DNA from: Stenotrophomonas aracearum
GTDB taxonomy: Bacteria > Pseudomonadota > Gammaproteobacteria > Xanthomonadales > Xanthomonadaceae
DNA: 64,000 nt
Assembly: GCF_031834615.1 (NCBI RefSeq)
Contig: NZ_CP115543.1
Coordinates: 2,491,001-2,555,000 of the forward strand
Direction: 5' to 3'
A program made the position numbers and the translations under genes. This document shows, in pieces, positions 27,112 to 34,598 of this stretch. Numbering within the stretch: position 1 is the first letter of the stretch; each line of letters opens with the position of its first letter. The notes below the pieces were generated by a model. The model did not search any database. It was not told the DNA's origin and worked only from the letters and a program-made list of their open reading frames with translations.

Positions 27112-27318
27112 TCAGTAAGGAGTTGGCATAGCCGACAATGCAGCCTGTCCGTAGAGCATAAATGCAGCGCCGAGCGCATAGATCAGCCATCCATATGCTG
27201 GGCGCACAAATGCGACAAGAATCAACCCGAAGATCATCGGGATCGCCGTGATCCCGAGGTAGTAGCCCCAAGTTGACGGAATCGTGCTTACCGAGCTTGG
27301 CGACTCCTGGAACTCCAC
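27112..27318 (-). CDS. Small two-helix membrane protein, Abi_C operon
   Basis: A 68-residue protein with two likely membrane helices (about 18-37 and 42-60). It lies 12 bases upstream of the Abi_C gene. A membrane partner next to a HEPN effector is a common arrangement in abortive systems, but the role here is not shown by sequence. A longer overlapping frame to 27490 is not convincing. Confidence 0.5.
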   Translation of the reverse strand: MEFQESPSSVSTIPSTWGYYLGITAIPMIFGLILVAFVRPAYGWLIYALGAAFMLYGQAALSAMPTPY

Positions 27319-27416
27319 AAGTAGCCCGAAGGCGAGCCAAGACGCGAGAGGCCCAAAAACAGAAGAGCCAGCCCGTGCATGAACCGCGTTCGCCTGCGAA
27401 TTTTAGAGTGTGGCAT

Positions 27417-28280
27417 CTAGAGCACCTGCCGATAGACCACACGCTTGTGCTCGTCGTTGGTGTAGCAGACCAGTGATGCCATCTTGCCAAAGACGCCTAT
27501 TTTTTCTACGTCCCATTCGTTCTTATATTCCGGATAGGTGTGCAGATGCATGGTGTCTCCCTTGACGAAGTCAGGTCGCTCAAAGGTCACACCGTAAGCC
27601 ATGGCAATCGGGCCGTAATTTTTAGCTTCCTCTACTGCCACTGGACACTTCGAGGCCAACGCATAGCTTGCGTATTGGGAGGAACGCTTAGCGATCTTAC
27701 GAACATCTTGTGGGGACATGAGCACCGAATACTCGGTGTCTGTCTTCTTCTCAAACAGTTGGGTCTGTCCGTAGACCTCCCGCCTGTTGACTAGCGGCGC
27801 ACCCTCGACACTAGCCAGGCGGCAAGCCAATGTGTTCTTCAAGGTGGTGAAATCGTAGTCCGTGCAAAAGCTTGGATCCGCTGTATACGCCCCTTGATCA
27901 GCATCATATTTGACCTTCGTCGTGAATTCGAAGAGATAGACTTTGCCGGCATCAATGCCAACAGGTAGAGATAGCTCCGCTTTCCGCTTCTCATAGTCCG
28001 CGGTGGTTTCGAACTCGCCTTTTGCCACCTGGTTGCGCGCCCGGATGAGTTCCTGGTAGAACCGGATGGGAGGATTCAAACGAACCGTCTCACCATCGAA
28101 GGCTTTGCCTACCCAAGGCTCCTCTGTAATGACAATCGGAGGCTTGTTTGCCACGTGACCGGAGGTTGTTGAAGCCGCGTCCTGCTGACAACCTACAAAA
28201 AAGACGCATAGTGCGGCCAGGACGGCCGGTGAAATGGTAGAGCGCACGAACTTCCCCTGTTCCCTTGACGACAACCGCAT
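27417..28280 (-). CDS. Putative lipoprotein or secreted protein
   Basis: A 287-residue protein. Starting at 28280, a basic N-terminus is followed by a hydrophobic run and FFVGCQQ, which could be an imperfect lipobox. The mature part contains several Cys (FCTDYD, LACRLA, KCPVAV, LVCYTN) and lacks known motifs. It stands alone with no element-type promoter. It is cargo of unknown role, likely in the envelope. Confidence 0.62.
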   Translation of the reverse strand: MRLSSREQGKFVRSTISPAVLAALCVFFVGCQQDAASTTSGHVANKPPIVITEEPWVGKAFDGETVRLNPPIRFYQELIRARNQVAKGEFETTADYEKRKAELSLPVGIDAGKVYLFEFTTKVKYDADQGAYTADPSFCTDYDFTTLKNTLACRLASVEGAPLVNRREVYGQTQLFEKKTDTEYSVLMSPQDVRKIAKRSSQYASYALASKCPVAVEEAKNYGPIAMAYGVTFERPDFVKGDTMHLHTYPEYKNEWDVEKIGVFGKMASLVCYTNDEHKRVVYRQVL

Positions 28281-28349
28281 TGTAAGCGCTACGTGAAGAC
28301 TAGGGGTGTCAGAAAAATCTGACACTCGGCCGATGCACCGTGTGCTAGC

Positions 28350-29087
28350 TCAAAGACGACGGGAACTGGTGACTCGCGTTACAGATGCCGGACCAAGACT
28401 ATGCTGGCTTGCAACGCATTCCTTGAAGCTCGGGGGAATTTCCACTGAGTTTGTCTGGAACTCTTTTTGGGTCAACGTAGACTCATCAGCGCCTTTAGTA
28501 TGTGAGCACCTTTCCACGACACGCCACTGATCCTCCATGTTCTCGTCATCGTATTCGACTCGATCAAGCCGAAGGCTGCTATCTGAGATGATGTATGAAG
28601 TTCCGTTCTCATCTGAAATCACAGCTCCGGCCAGACCAAGATGATAGGCGGTTCGGCCGCGTATGCTCTGCAAATCCCAGGCTGGATCTTCTCCATTGGC
28701 ATATTCAATAAGCTCATCGTTGCCACTACAGTCGTCAAACTCAATCGCGCATGCCCACAGGTTCTCCCACTGTTCTTTATCGTAATCGAATTCAAGGCAG
28801 GCTTTTTCGAACGCAGATCTAATATCTTCCCCCCTAATAATTAACGGGTTTCCATGCCTGTCAGACATGTAGTCAATAGAATTGGTTGGTGATACATCCA
28901 GGTTGTGAAGCATATCGGTAGTGAGCATATTCCCCTCATCTTTAAGCTCTATTCGATACGTTACGTCACCAAAGTGATCTAGAGCGTTATCAGAAAAGCA
29001 CAGTCCACGAATGACATTGTCCTTCGTAAAATCATCTAATGGAATTTTGCAAAGATTTTCGTTGTCAGTGCAGTGATATAAAAACAT
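28350..29087 (-). CDS. Hypothetical protein with the shared RRL tail
   Basis: A 245-residue acidic protein starting at 29087 after GGGAGATCTC. The body is not repetitive and has no family I can name; LYHCTDNENL at the N-terminus faintly recalls ADP-ribosyltransferase-like folds (weak). Its last 34 residues align closely with the end of the 29-residue-repeat protein at 30860-32092: SVEIPPSFKECV here against TVQIPQSFNQCV there, both ending in RRL. An ordinary promoter, TTGCGC with AATAAT 17 bases on, lies at 29099-29127. Confidence 0.65.
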   Translation of the reverse strand: MFLYHCTDNENLCKIPLDDFTKDNVIRGLCFSDNALDHFGDVTYRIELKDEGNMLTTDMLHNLDVSPTNSIDYMSDRHGNPLIIRGEDIRSAFEKACLEFDYDKEQWENLWACAIEFDDCSGNDELIEYANGEDPAWDLQSIRGRTAYHLGLAGAVISDENGTSYIISDSSLRLDRVEYDDENMEDQWRVVERCSHTKGADESTLTQKEFQTNSVEIPPSFKECVASQHSLGPASVTRVTSSRRL

Positions 29088-29272
29088 GAGATCTCCCAAT
29101 TATTTGAACAACCTCATTAAAGCGCAAAGCTATTCTTTAGCAATGGTTTTTACCCTTTATTCGCAAGAATTCGCTCGCCATAGTTGGCAGCGCAACGAGC
29201 GCTCAGGGCGGTAGACTGCTGCACATGCAATGAGTGATCTACGCACCTAATTCAGTCCGCCCAGGAGGGCAG

Positions 29273-29656
29273 ATGTCTGTCATTACTATGATCGCGGGTG
29301 CTATCACTACCGCTTCGCTCGTTGCCTTGATCCACTATGTTTGGAGTGCCCACTTCCAGCCACAAGCGTTCGTTCGCCGCGCCCACATCCAGTCGGTCAT
29401 GTCACCTCTAAAGTGGATCTACTTTGGCCTGGCGTGGCTGGGCGTTGCTATCTTCATCTATGGGGGCACCAAAAGCGCATTGTTTTGGATTCCTTACGAT
29501 TGGGGCTGGACAGACGAAGACGGAGATGTGCAGCCACTTAGATCCTACTTCGCTGTCGCCGCAGCAGTGGTGTTGACGTTTCCTGTGCTGGGCTTCATCT
29601 ACCGTGCGGCAGCAGACCGTTGGGACGCTATTGAGCGGAAGAGCCCTGGTTCCTGA
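29273..29656 (+). CDS. Three-helix membrane protein
   Basis: A 127-residue protein with membrane segments near residues 5-24, 46-64 and 88-108. The ATG at 29273 follows a strong AGGAGG site, so a longer frame from 29234 is rejected. It is alone between two oppositely oriented units. The family is unknown. Confidence 0.62.
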   Translation: MSVITMIAGAITTASLVALIHYVWSAHFQPQAFVRRAHIQSVMSPLKWIYFGLAWLGVAIFIYGGTKSALFWIPYDWGWTDEDGDVQPLRSYFAVAAAVVLTFPVLGFIYRAAADRWDAIERKSPGS

Positions 29657-29742
29657 GCAAGCGACTCAGGCCCGCATGGGGCGATCAGTGATCGCGTGCG
29701 GCGCACCCAGTGGCGCGGTGGGCCAGCGGCCTATGGTCCTGG

Positions 29743-30098
29743 TCAAGCAGCACGAAGTTCTCGTGCGAATTCCATCCTTGATTTGATGAGCTGCCGGACA
29801 TCCCAGCGCCGGCGTTCCTCTCTCTCTACCAGCTGTTGCTTGACTCGTTCAACAGCACGCCATTTATGATCCTCGATGGCTTGGCTCTGCAAGAACAAAG
29901 AGCCCTTGCCCGAAATCAGAACCGTGTCTCGTCCGTAGACGTTGACTAGGCCCTTGCGTGCCGCTCTGTCAAAAGCATGGTCGAAGTCAGACTGAGCATA
30001 CCCCGTCAATTCGTGAAGGAATTCAGCGGGAGAGCAAAGACCAAAGCTCTCTCTTTAGCTGCAAGGCAAACTTGGACATCTGAGATATAAGCGTTCAT
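29743..30098 (-). pseudogene. Frameshifted small gene
   Basis: The natural start is the ATG at 30098, with GAGGAGACC before it and the upstream stop only 13 bases away. This frame stops after 30 residues (ending LNSFTN). A second frame continues at once with AEFLHELTGYAQSDFDHAFD and runs 88 or more residues to 29743. A one-base change near 30030 would join them. It could be a disrupted gene, programmed shifting, or a coupled short peptide. The encoded protein is helical and charged, unknown family. Confidence 0.5.
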
Positions 30099-30111
30099 TT
30101 GGTCTCCTCGG

Positions 30112-30330
30112 TTAGACGAATCGGCGGACGGATTTGGTGCCATCGAAGCAGCAGAACTCAACACGAGTCTCAACTTGCGCCTCACTTGTCCGGTTGGTCG
30201 TCATCAACCCTTTGAAGCGCTTCCAATAGATCCCCAGTGAGAGCTTGGGAAATCCTAAACCGTCTTTGCCAATACGCTCTCTAAGTTGTTCGGGGGTCGT
30301 GATGTCTTTGAGTTTAATTTGAGTGTTCAT
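30112..30330 (-). CDS. Small basic hypothetical protein
   Basis: A 72-residue protein under an element-type promoter with AAGGAGATCAC before the ATG. Sequence features: a charged N-terminal helix with PEQLRERIG, then a basic beta-rich part. It is followed by the frameshifted gene in the same transcript. A nucleic-acid-binding role would fit the charge but is not shown. Confidence 0.6.
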   Translation of the reverse strand: MNTQIKLKDITTPEQLRERIGKDGLGFPKLSLGIYWKRFKGLMTTNRTSEAQVETRVEFCCFDGTKSVRRFV

Positions 30331-30353
30331 AAGTGATCTCCTTACCTTATATT

Positions 30354-30382
30354 CATTGAAAGGCAGATCGAACTTTTGTCAA
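30354..30382 (-). promoter_or_regulatory. Element-type promoter 12
   Basis: TTGACA, spacer AAAGTTCGATCTGCCTT, TCAATG. The spacer is identical to that of promoter 13, 332 bases away. Confidence 0.7.
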
Positions 30383-30394
30383 TAGATGCAGCCA

Positions 30395-30418
30395 TTAAAA
30401 AACCGCCCTTCGGCGGTC
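30395..30418 (-). terminator. Terminator after the 77-residue protein gene
   Basis: ACCGCC GAAG GGCGGT with six T on the minus strand. Confidence 0.82.
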
Positions 30419-30423
30419 TTTTC

Positions 30424-30657
30424 TTATACATAGCAATTGAGCTCGCGCTCTGGCCTTTGACCCAATGGCATAAACAGCCCTTGCTCTGTGTAGATCCAAA
30501 GATCATCGTCTAGCACGTCACTCGAAGATGCCTCATCCCAGACAAGCAATTTCTCCTTGATGCTCTTTCCCGTTGAAAGAAAGACTCCCTCTTTGATCGA
30601 AATAACTCCGGCCTCACGGGCCTTGCAGATGAGTCTTTGAATTGCGTTGATTTTCAT
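30424..30657 (-). CDS. Small hypothetical protein
   Basis: A 77-residue protein starting at 30657 after AAAGGAGATCAC. It is a separate unit with its own element promoter and terminator. The N-terminus is a basic helix (KINAIQRLICKAREAG), the rest acidic. The layout is like that of the neighbouring 72-residue gene, but the sequences are not similar. Unknown function. Confidence 0.6.
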   Translation of the reverse strand: MKINAIQRLICKAREAGVISIKEGVFLSTGKSIKEKLLVWDEASSSDVLDDDLWIYTEQGLFMPLGQRPERELNCYV

Positions 30658-30685
30658 GTGATCTCCTTTATTGAGTGGATGAATC

Positions 30686-30714
30686 AAGCAAAAGGCAGAT
30701 CGAACTTTTGTCAA
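30686..30714 (-). promoter_or_regulatory. Element-type promoter 13
   Basis: TTGACA, spacer AAAGTTCGATCTGCCTT, TTGCTT, then ACTCAA and AAAGGAGATC. Confidence 0.7.
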
Positions 30715-30812
30715 GCTTCCAGGATCTAATCAGTGCCTCTAAATCAGAGGATTGGTGCTTACCCGACCGCCAGCACCTGGGAGCGCAGCGCAAGGCGACC
30801 GATGGGAGACAC

Positions 30813-30836
30813 AAAAAAGCCCCGGCGAAGGGGCTC
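30813..30836 (-). terminator. Terminator of the repeat-protein gene
   Basis: AGCCCC and GGGGCT pair with six T on the minus strand. The dispersed 13-mer lies between the gene's stop codon and this hairpin. Confidence 0.82.
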
Positions 30837-30846
30837 TATCTTGAAC

Positions 30847-30859
30847 TTGGGTAGGTGCA
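30847..30859 (+). repeat. Dispersed 13-mer, copy 4
   Basis: TTGGGTAGGTGCA immediately after the stop codon of the repeat-protein gene. The 17-mer with GAAC in front is also found at copies 5 and 7. Confidence 0.85.
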
Positions 30860-32092
30860 TCAGAGCCTTCGGGCCTGGACTCTTTGAGTGGCCGCAGTGC
30901 CCTGGCTGTCAGACTTCGCTTGATCAACGCATTGATTGAAGCTCTGTGGGATTTGGACAGTTGAGGCTTGAAGCTCTCTCATCCTGAAGTCAGCCTCCAT
31001 AGCCTTTACAAGTGTTACTTCTGATTCATCAAGCTGTTCGCAAGCTGCTTCCACATCAGACACGGCGATCAGCATTTGAATCATTTCCATATCCTCATTT
31101 TCCGCCGCAGCTCGCAGCGCCTGTGAACCATTCGCCTTGGGGTCTGAGAATGGAATGAGCATTTTAACTATTTCTGTGTGGCCATTTTCCGCCGCATCTC
31201 GCAGAGCCTGTGAACCATTCGCCTTGGGGTCTGAGAATGGAATGAGCATTTTAACTATTTCTGTGTGACCATTTTCCGCCGCATCTCGCAGAGCCTGTGA
31301 ATCATTCGCCTTGGGATCTGAGAATGGAATAAGCATTTTAACTATTTCCCTGCGGCCATTTTCCGCCGCATCTCGCAGCGCCTGTGAACCATTCACCTTG
31401 GGGTCTGAGAATGGAATGAGCATTTTAACTATTTCTGTGTGGCCATTTTCCGCCGCATGCCGCAAGGCCCGCGAAGCTTTGGCCTTTGAATCTGAAACAG
31501 GAAGTAGCAGTTCAAAGATTTCTTGCCAACCCCGCTTTGCCGCCCAAGCCAATGCCTCTGAGTCATTTGCCTTTGGATCTGAAACAGGAATAAGCATTTC
31601 AACAATATCCCCATACCCCTTACAGGCGGCATCTCTCAACGCCCCTGAGTCATTTGCCTTTGGATCTGAAACAGGAATAAGCATTTCAACAATATCCCTA
31701 TATCCGTTACAGGCGGCACCTCTCAACGCCTCTGAGTTATTCGCCTTTGGATCTGAAACAGGAATAAGCATTTCAACAATATCCCTATATCCGTTACAGG
31801 CGGCATCGCTCAATGCCTTTGAGCCATCTGCCTTTGGATCAGAAACAGGAATAAGCATTTCCACAACCTCTTTAAACCCGTTGTATGCGGAATTTCCCAA
31901 CGCTCTTGAGTCACTTGCCTTTGGATCTGAAACAGGTATAAGCACTTCAACAACGTATTTACTCCCCCTCGCTGCTGCCCAAGCCAATGCCTCTGAGTCA
32001 TTTGCCTTTGGATCTGAAACAGGAATTAGGCCCTTAACGACTTCTAGCCAGCCATACTTCGCAGCTCGAATTAGTTGTTCTTCATTAGTCAT
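30860..32092 (-). CDS. 29-residue ankyrin-like repeat protein with RRL tail
   Basis: A 410-residue protein. After a short cap it has 11 tandem units of 29 residues of the form LIPVSDPKANDSEALRGAA followed by xNGyxeIVEM. The pattern AL..AA.NG..EIV..L is that of ankyrin repeats shortened by four residues in the loop. The DNA repeats with an 87-bp period, and some units are almost identical, so copy number may vary. The end, after IPQSFNQCV, is shared with the protein at 28350-29087 and stops in RRL. An element promoter drives it. Probably a protein-binding scaffold or an exported effector (inference). Confidence 0.78.
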   Translation of the reverse strand: MTNEEQLIRAAKYGWLEVVKGLIPVSDPKANDSEALAWAAARGSKYVVEVLIPVSDPKASDSRALGNSAYNGFKEVVEMLIPVSDPKADGSKALSDAACNGYRDIVEMLIPVSDPKANNSEALRGAACNGYRDIVEMLIPVSDPKANDSGALRDAACKGYGDIVEMLIPVSDPKANDSEALAWAAKRGWQEIFELLLPVSDSKAKASRALRHAAENGHTEIVKMLIPFSDPKVNGSQALRDAAENGRREIVKMLIPFSDPKANDSQALRDAAENGHTEIVKMLIPFSDPKANGSQALRDAAENGHTEIVKMLIPFSDPKANGSQALRAAAENEDMEMIQMLIAVSDVEAACEQLDESEVTLVKAMEADFRMRELQASTVQIPQSFNQCVDQAKSDSQGTAATQRVQARRL

Positions 32093-32109
32093 AGTGATCT
32101 CCTTTTTCC

Positions 32110-32138
32110 CAGTAAAAGGCCAATCGCATTTTTGTCAA
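32110..32138 (-). promoter_or_regulatory. Element-type promoter 14
   Basis: TTGACA, spacer ending in TTGGCCTT, TTACTG, then AAAGGAGATC only seven bases further on, so the leader would be very short. Confidence 0.65.
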
Positions 32139-32189
32139 TACCCCTTAATATAAAACTTCAACAAACAACAAGGAGAGCAAAGACTGTCC

Positions 32190-32687
32190 TCACAACCTCC
32201 GGCCAACAGCGTTCGCATTTGGAACTGTTGTCGCCCGCTCTATGAAATATGCTTCCAGCCGCCTAGATGCGGCGAACCAAGCTCTCTCCTTGCAATAACA
32301 CATCGCCTCAGAAGGACAGCAGTGCAGATAAAGAAGCTCCATGAGGCCCTGATGCTGCTCCTCCGCAGCAATCGCCATGGCCCTGCTGTATTCGCTTGGG
32401 CTGCCTGGCCCGACGCTCCCTGTCCTTGCCCACTCGACCATTCGTAGGATCAACTCAGGGTCTGTGCCTTGCCGTAGATGACACCAGTGCTCGATGGCCT
32501 CCGGGTCAGAGACTGGATAGAGCACCAGAGCGGCTTGAAGTCGAGCGTTCATTGCCGCCACTGCCAGGGCTTTCGAGTGCTGAGCCTTGGGGTCAACCTG
32601 GACCAGCAGCTCATGCAACGTGACCAGGTCACCTGTCCTTGCTGCCTCAATGAATTTCTCTTCCGCTGGTCTACTCACCTGCGTCAC
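32190..32687 (-). CDS. Relative of the 29-residue repeat protein, parA operon
   Basis: A 165-residue protein. It has degenerate copies of the same unit: LLVQVDPKAQHSKALAVAAM and YPVSDPEAIEHW. The second half is Cys-rich (HCCPSEAMCYC). It ends in AVGRRL. It is the last gene of the parA operon and overlaps the 66-residue gene by 17 bases. The link suggests this repeat family belongs to element maintenance or transfer rather than being random cargo. Confidence 0.65.
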   Translation of the reverse strand: MTQVSRPAEEKFIEAARTGDLVTLHELLVQVDPKAQHSKALAVAAMNARLQAALVLYPVSDPEAIEHWCHLRQGTDPELILRMVEWARTGSVGPGSPSEYSRAMAIAAEEQHQGLMELLYLHCCPSEAMCYCKERAWFAASRRLEAYFIERATTVPNANAVGRRL

Positions 32688-32871
32688 TCATGGGTCTTGC
32701 CTGGTTCTGCCCTTTCCGGCTGCGGACGTCTAGGTCAAAGTAGGACTGCCGGCACTCATAGTCCTCCGGCTCAGGTGCCGACCTAAGTTCGACGTTGATC
32801 CGCTTTTCGCTGCAATGCCCAGACTGATGAATGACGTCTAGCGCGGTATCGAGATCTGGAAGGCGTCTCAT
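32671..32871 (-). CDS. Small protein after ParA
   Basis: A 66-residue protein whose ATG overlaps the parA stop (ATGA). It is charged, with a central YECRQSYFDLDVRSRKG. ParA operons usually encode a DNA-binding partner at this place (ParB or a small substitute), so this is a candidate adaptor. No HTH or ribbon-helix-helix pattern is evident, so the assignment is only positional. Confidence 0.55.
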   Translation of the reverse strand: MRRLPDLDTALDVIHQSGHCSEKRINVELRSAPEPEDYECRQSYFDLDVRSRKGQNQARPMSDAGE

Positions 32872-33458
32872 AGATCGCCCCAGGCTCGGCTGTCAAATCC
32901 TCTCACTGCTCGCGCAATCGCTTTGATGTCCTGCTGAGCGTGGCTGGATCTCACCCCAACACGATTAAAGACCGTCTCACCGTAGCCATAACACGAGGAA
33001 AAAATGGCGCGATCTCTCACGATAAGTGCCCCGGGAGGGAGCTGTGCGAAGCGCTGGCGATGCTCAGAGCGGTCGGAATTGAAGCGGTTGGCCACAATGA
33101 TGTGAGGCAAGCCTTTCTTGCGCACGAGCTGCATCGTTTTCAAGAACACGACATAGCTCACAGCATCCAAGAGTGTTGGGATGATGTAGACGTCAGCCTC
33201 AGGAACAAGACCGTTCTCAGGCAGCTTCGGTGGCGTGTCAAAGAGGTGAAAGTCATGCTGTGCCCGTGACTTCACGACACCTACCGTGAAGGCCGTCTCC
33301 TCGGCCAGCCTTGCCCAGGCGAGGGATGAGCCTTGGACGTCCAAGTCAGCGACATAGACGCTGGAACTTGGGTAGGTGCACTGCAAGCAATGAGCGAGAT
33401 TGAGCGTGAGAGTCGTGCGCCCTACTCCCCCTTTGCCATTCAACATGCAGATCTTCAT
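32868..33458 (-). CDS. parA: ParA-like partition ATPase
   Basis: A 196-residue protein starting at 33458 (MKICMLNGKGGVGRTT). The start is fixed by a 4-base overlap with the gene before; a longer frame to 33500 is not used. The deviant Walker A reads KGGVGRTT. DLDVQGSSLAWARL is the A' motif, and DTPPKLP the Walker B. It is short, as in the small plasmid ParA/ParF class without a DNA-binding N-terminus. It should segregate the circular form of the element with help of a site and an adaptor protein not yet identified. Confidence 0.85.
   Translation of the reverse strand: MKICMLNGKGGVGRTTLTLNLAHCLQCTYPSSSVYVADLDVQGSSLAWARLAEETAFTVGVVKSRAQHDFHLFDTPPKLPENGLVPEADVYIIPTLLDAVSYVVFLKTMQLVRKKGLPHIIVANRFNSDRSEHRQRFAQLPPGALIVRDRAIFSSCYGYGETVFNRVGVRSSHAQQDIKAIARAVRGFDSRAWGDL
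33368..33380 (+). repeat. Dispersed 13-mer, copy 5
   Basis: TTGGGTAGGTGCA within parA, read as CTYPS on the coding strand. Preceded by GAAC, as in copies 4 and 7. Confidence 0.85.
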
Positions 33459-33625
33459 GAGAGCACCGCTTGGACTTGTGATGCGCGCTGACGGTTCCAA
33501 TGACCCATCATTCGTCTATCTCGATCTTTAGCTCGGTTCTTTAAACGCGATGCTCGCTCTTCTTTCTGGTTTAAATGAGCTTGATAGAACTTGATCGTCG
33601 TGTCGATGTCATATTTGATTTTCAT
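33455..33625 (-). CDS. 56-residue basic protein, first gene of the parA operon
   Basis: The frame starts at 33625 after CTGGAGATCAGC and ends in an ATGA overlap with parA. The product is rich in Arg and Lys (ERASRLKNRAKDRDRR) and fully helical in character, so it may bind DNA or RNA. With the parA gene it forms the start of a four-gene operon. It could be the partition adaptor or an autoregulator, both inferred from position. Confidence 0.6.
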   Translation of the reverse strand: MKIKYDIDTTIKFYQAHLNQKEERASRLKNRAKDRDRRMMGHWNRQRASQVQAVLS

Positions 33626-33657
33626 GCTGATCTCCAGTCGGGGTTATTCCCTAACTT

Positions 33658-33686
33658 GAGAAAAAGGCAGTTCCAACTTTTGTCAA
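33658..33686 (-). promoter_or_regulatory. Element-type promoter 15 (parA operon)
   Basis: TTGACA, spacer ending in CTGCCTT, TTTCTC, GGAGATC. It is back to back with promoter 16. Confidence 0.7.
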
Positions 33687-33705
33687 CAGTTTTGACTCCA
33701 AATAC

Positions 33706-33734
33706 TTGACAAAATTGCGATCAGCCTTTTAATA
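33706..33734 (+). promoter_or_regulatory. Element-type promoter 16
   Basis: TTGACA, spacer ending in TCAGCCTT, TTAATA, then ACTCAA and AAGGAGATC. The -35 boxes of this promoter and promoter 15 are 19 bases apart in divergent orientation. Confidence 0.7.
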
Positions 33735-33776
33735 AATGAAAGGCACTCAAAGCCTCATCACCAAAAGGAGATCAAC

Positions 33777-33923
33777 ATGTTCAAATATCTTTTCAATCAC
33801 GAAAGCCTTTTAATTTCGGCAGGCTCAATGGTCACACTGGCTGTTCTTGCTTTGCTGAGCTGCTACGCGGTTCTCTCTGGCATCGGCCGCTTGATCAGCA
33901 GTGCTCTGGGAACTGCTGTATGA
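33777..33923 (+). CDS. 48-residue membrane peptide
   Basis: A short frame with AAGGAGATCAAC before the ATG. The product has one strong membrane helix (about 18-39) with a short polar N-terminus. Its stop overlaps the start of a second membrane peptide by 4 bases. It shares the divergent promoter region with the parA operon. Such peptides can be maintenance toxins, or small subunits of transfer systems; nothing decides between these. Confidence 0.6.
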   Translation: MFKYLFNHESLLISAGSMVTLAVLALLSCYAVLSGIGRLISSALGTAV

Positions 33924-34048
33924 GGCGCCTGATTACCTGGCTGATCGTCATCACATGCTTGATGATCGGATTTGATTATTTGTCAGAGAAGGCTATTGGA
34001 AGCATTCGAACGATTGAGTCATCTCTTGCGAGAATTGGATCCAGATAA
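33920..34048 (+). CDS. 42-residue membrane peptide
   Basis: Starts in an ATGA overlap with the previous frame. A basic start (MRRLITW) is followed by a membrane helix to about residue 18 and a charged amphipathic tail (SEKAIGSIRTIESSLARIG). The two peptides form a bicistronic unit that ends at a strong hairpin. Confidence 0.55.
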   Translation: MRRLITWLIVITCLMIGFDYLSEKAIGSIRTIESSLARIGSR

Positions 34049-34051
34049 ACG

Positions 34052-34075
34052 AAAGGCCACTCCAAGTGGCCTTTG
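34052..34075. terminator. Bidirectional terminator
   Basis: AAAGGCCACT CCA AGTGGCCTTT between two convergent units. Confidence 0.82.
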
Positions 34076-34085
34076 TCAAATCAAA

Positions 34086-34598
34086 TCATCGTCGCTTGGT
34101 CTTAGCCATCTCTTTTCGCGAACGTTTGATCAATGGTCCGGACGGACCAAGAGATATACCCATCTCTCTTGCGACACCGGAAATTATTTTTCGAGAGTTA
34201 GGAAATACACCGGAAACATCACTCCGTGTCATACCTTTTTTGAGAGCATGGCGCAGCAGAGCTTTGATTTCCTCACGCTTCTTAAGTCTTTTTATCGAAA
34301 CTGGCTCATGGCCGACCATCTTTCTAGCGCTCTGAACAAGAGAACCTGAGACCTGCTGCTCTCGTGCAAGCTGGGCGAGACAGTGCCCAGGATCTCTAAC
34401 AAGTAACGCCGCGATTTCGAGACGCTTCTTCTCTAGCATTTCAGTTCTACGAGGTGCGCCGACCTGGATGCAGATGCTACCGATCCGTTGCCTGGTCAGA
34501 CCGAACTCACGGGCGAGGGACGAATGCTTCTCGTCGCCCCGCTTGAGCTTTCGCACCAATCGAGCCCTCTCCTTAACGCTTAGCCGTCTCATAGTCAT
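34086..34598 (-). CDS. Basic HTH-type DNA-binding protein, rep operon
   Basis: A 170-residue, strongly basic protein. An N-terminal HTH is visible at about 25-48 (SSLAREFGLTRQRIGSICIQ), similar to resolvase or sigma-4-like helices; a second may lie at 78-98 (CLAQLAREQQVSGSLVQSAR). It overlaps the end of the initiator gene by 4 bases. It could regulate replication or act at the shared promoters. It is the best candidate in this element for a global regulator, on position and fold only. Confidence 0.65.
   Translation of the reverse strand: MTMRRLSVKERARLVRKLKRGDEKHSSLAREFGLTRQRIGSICIQVGAPRRTEMLEKKRLEIAALLVRDPGHCLAQLAREQQVSGSLVQSARKMVGHEPVSIKRLKKREEIKALLRHALKKGMTRSDVSGVFPNSRKIISGVAREMGISLGPSGPLIKRSRKEMAKTKRR

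Noticed and set aside
28095..28115. GCCTACCCAAGG as a further copy of the dispersed motif
   Set aside because: Only eight bases match, which is expected by chance.
31100..32040. Regular repeats that could suggest a CRISPR array
   Set aside because: The period is 87 bp, the repeats are coding in one frame and encode the 29-residue units; no short repeat with unique spacers.
31311..32153. Long plus-strand frame opposite the repeat protein
   Set aside because: It mirrors the repeats of the minus-strand gene, and lacks a ribosome site; the minus gene has promoter, site and terminator.
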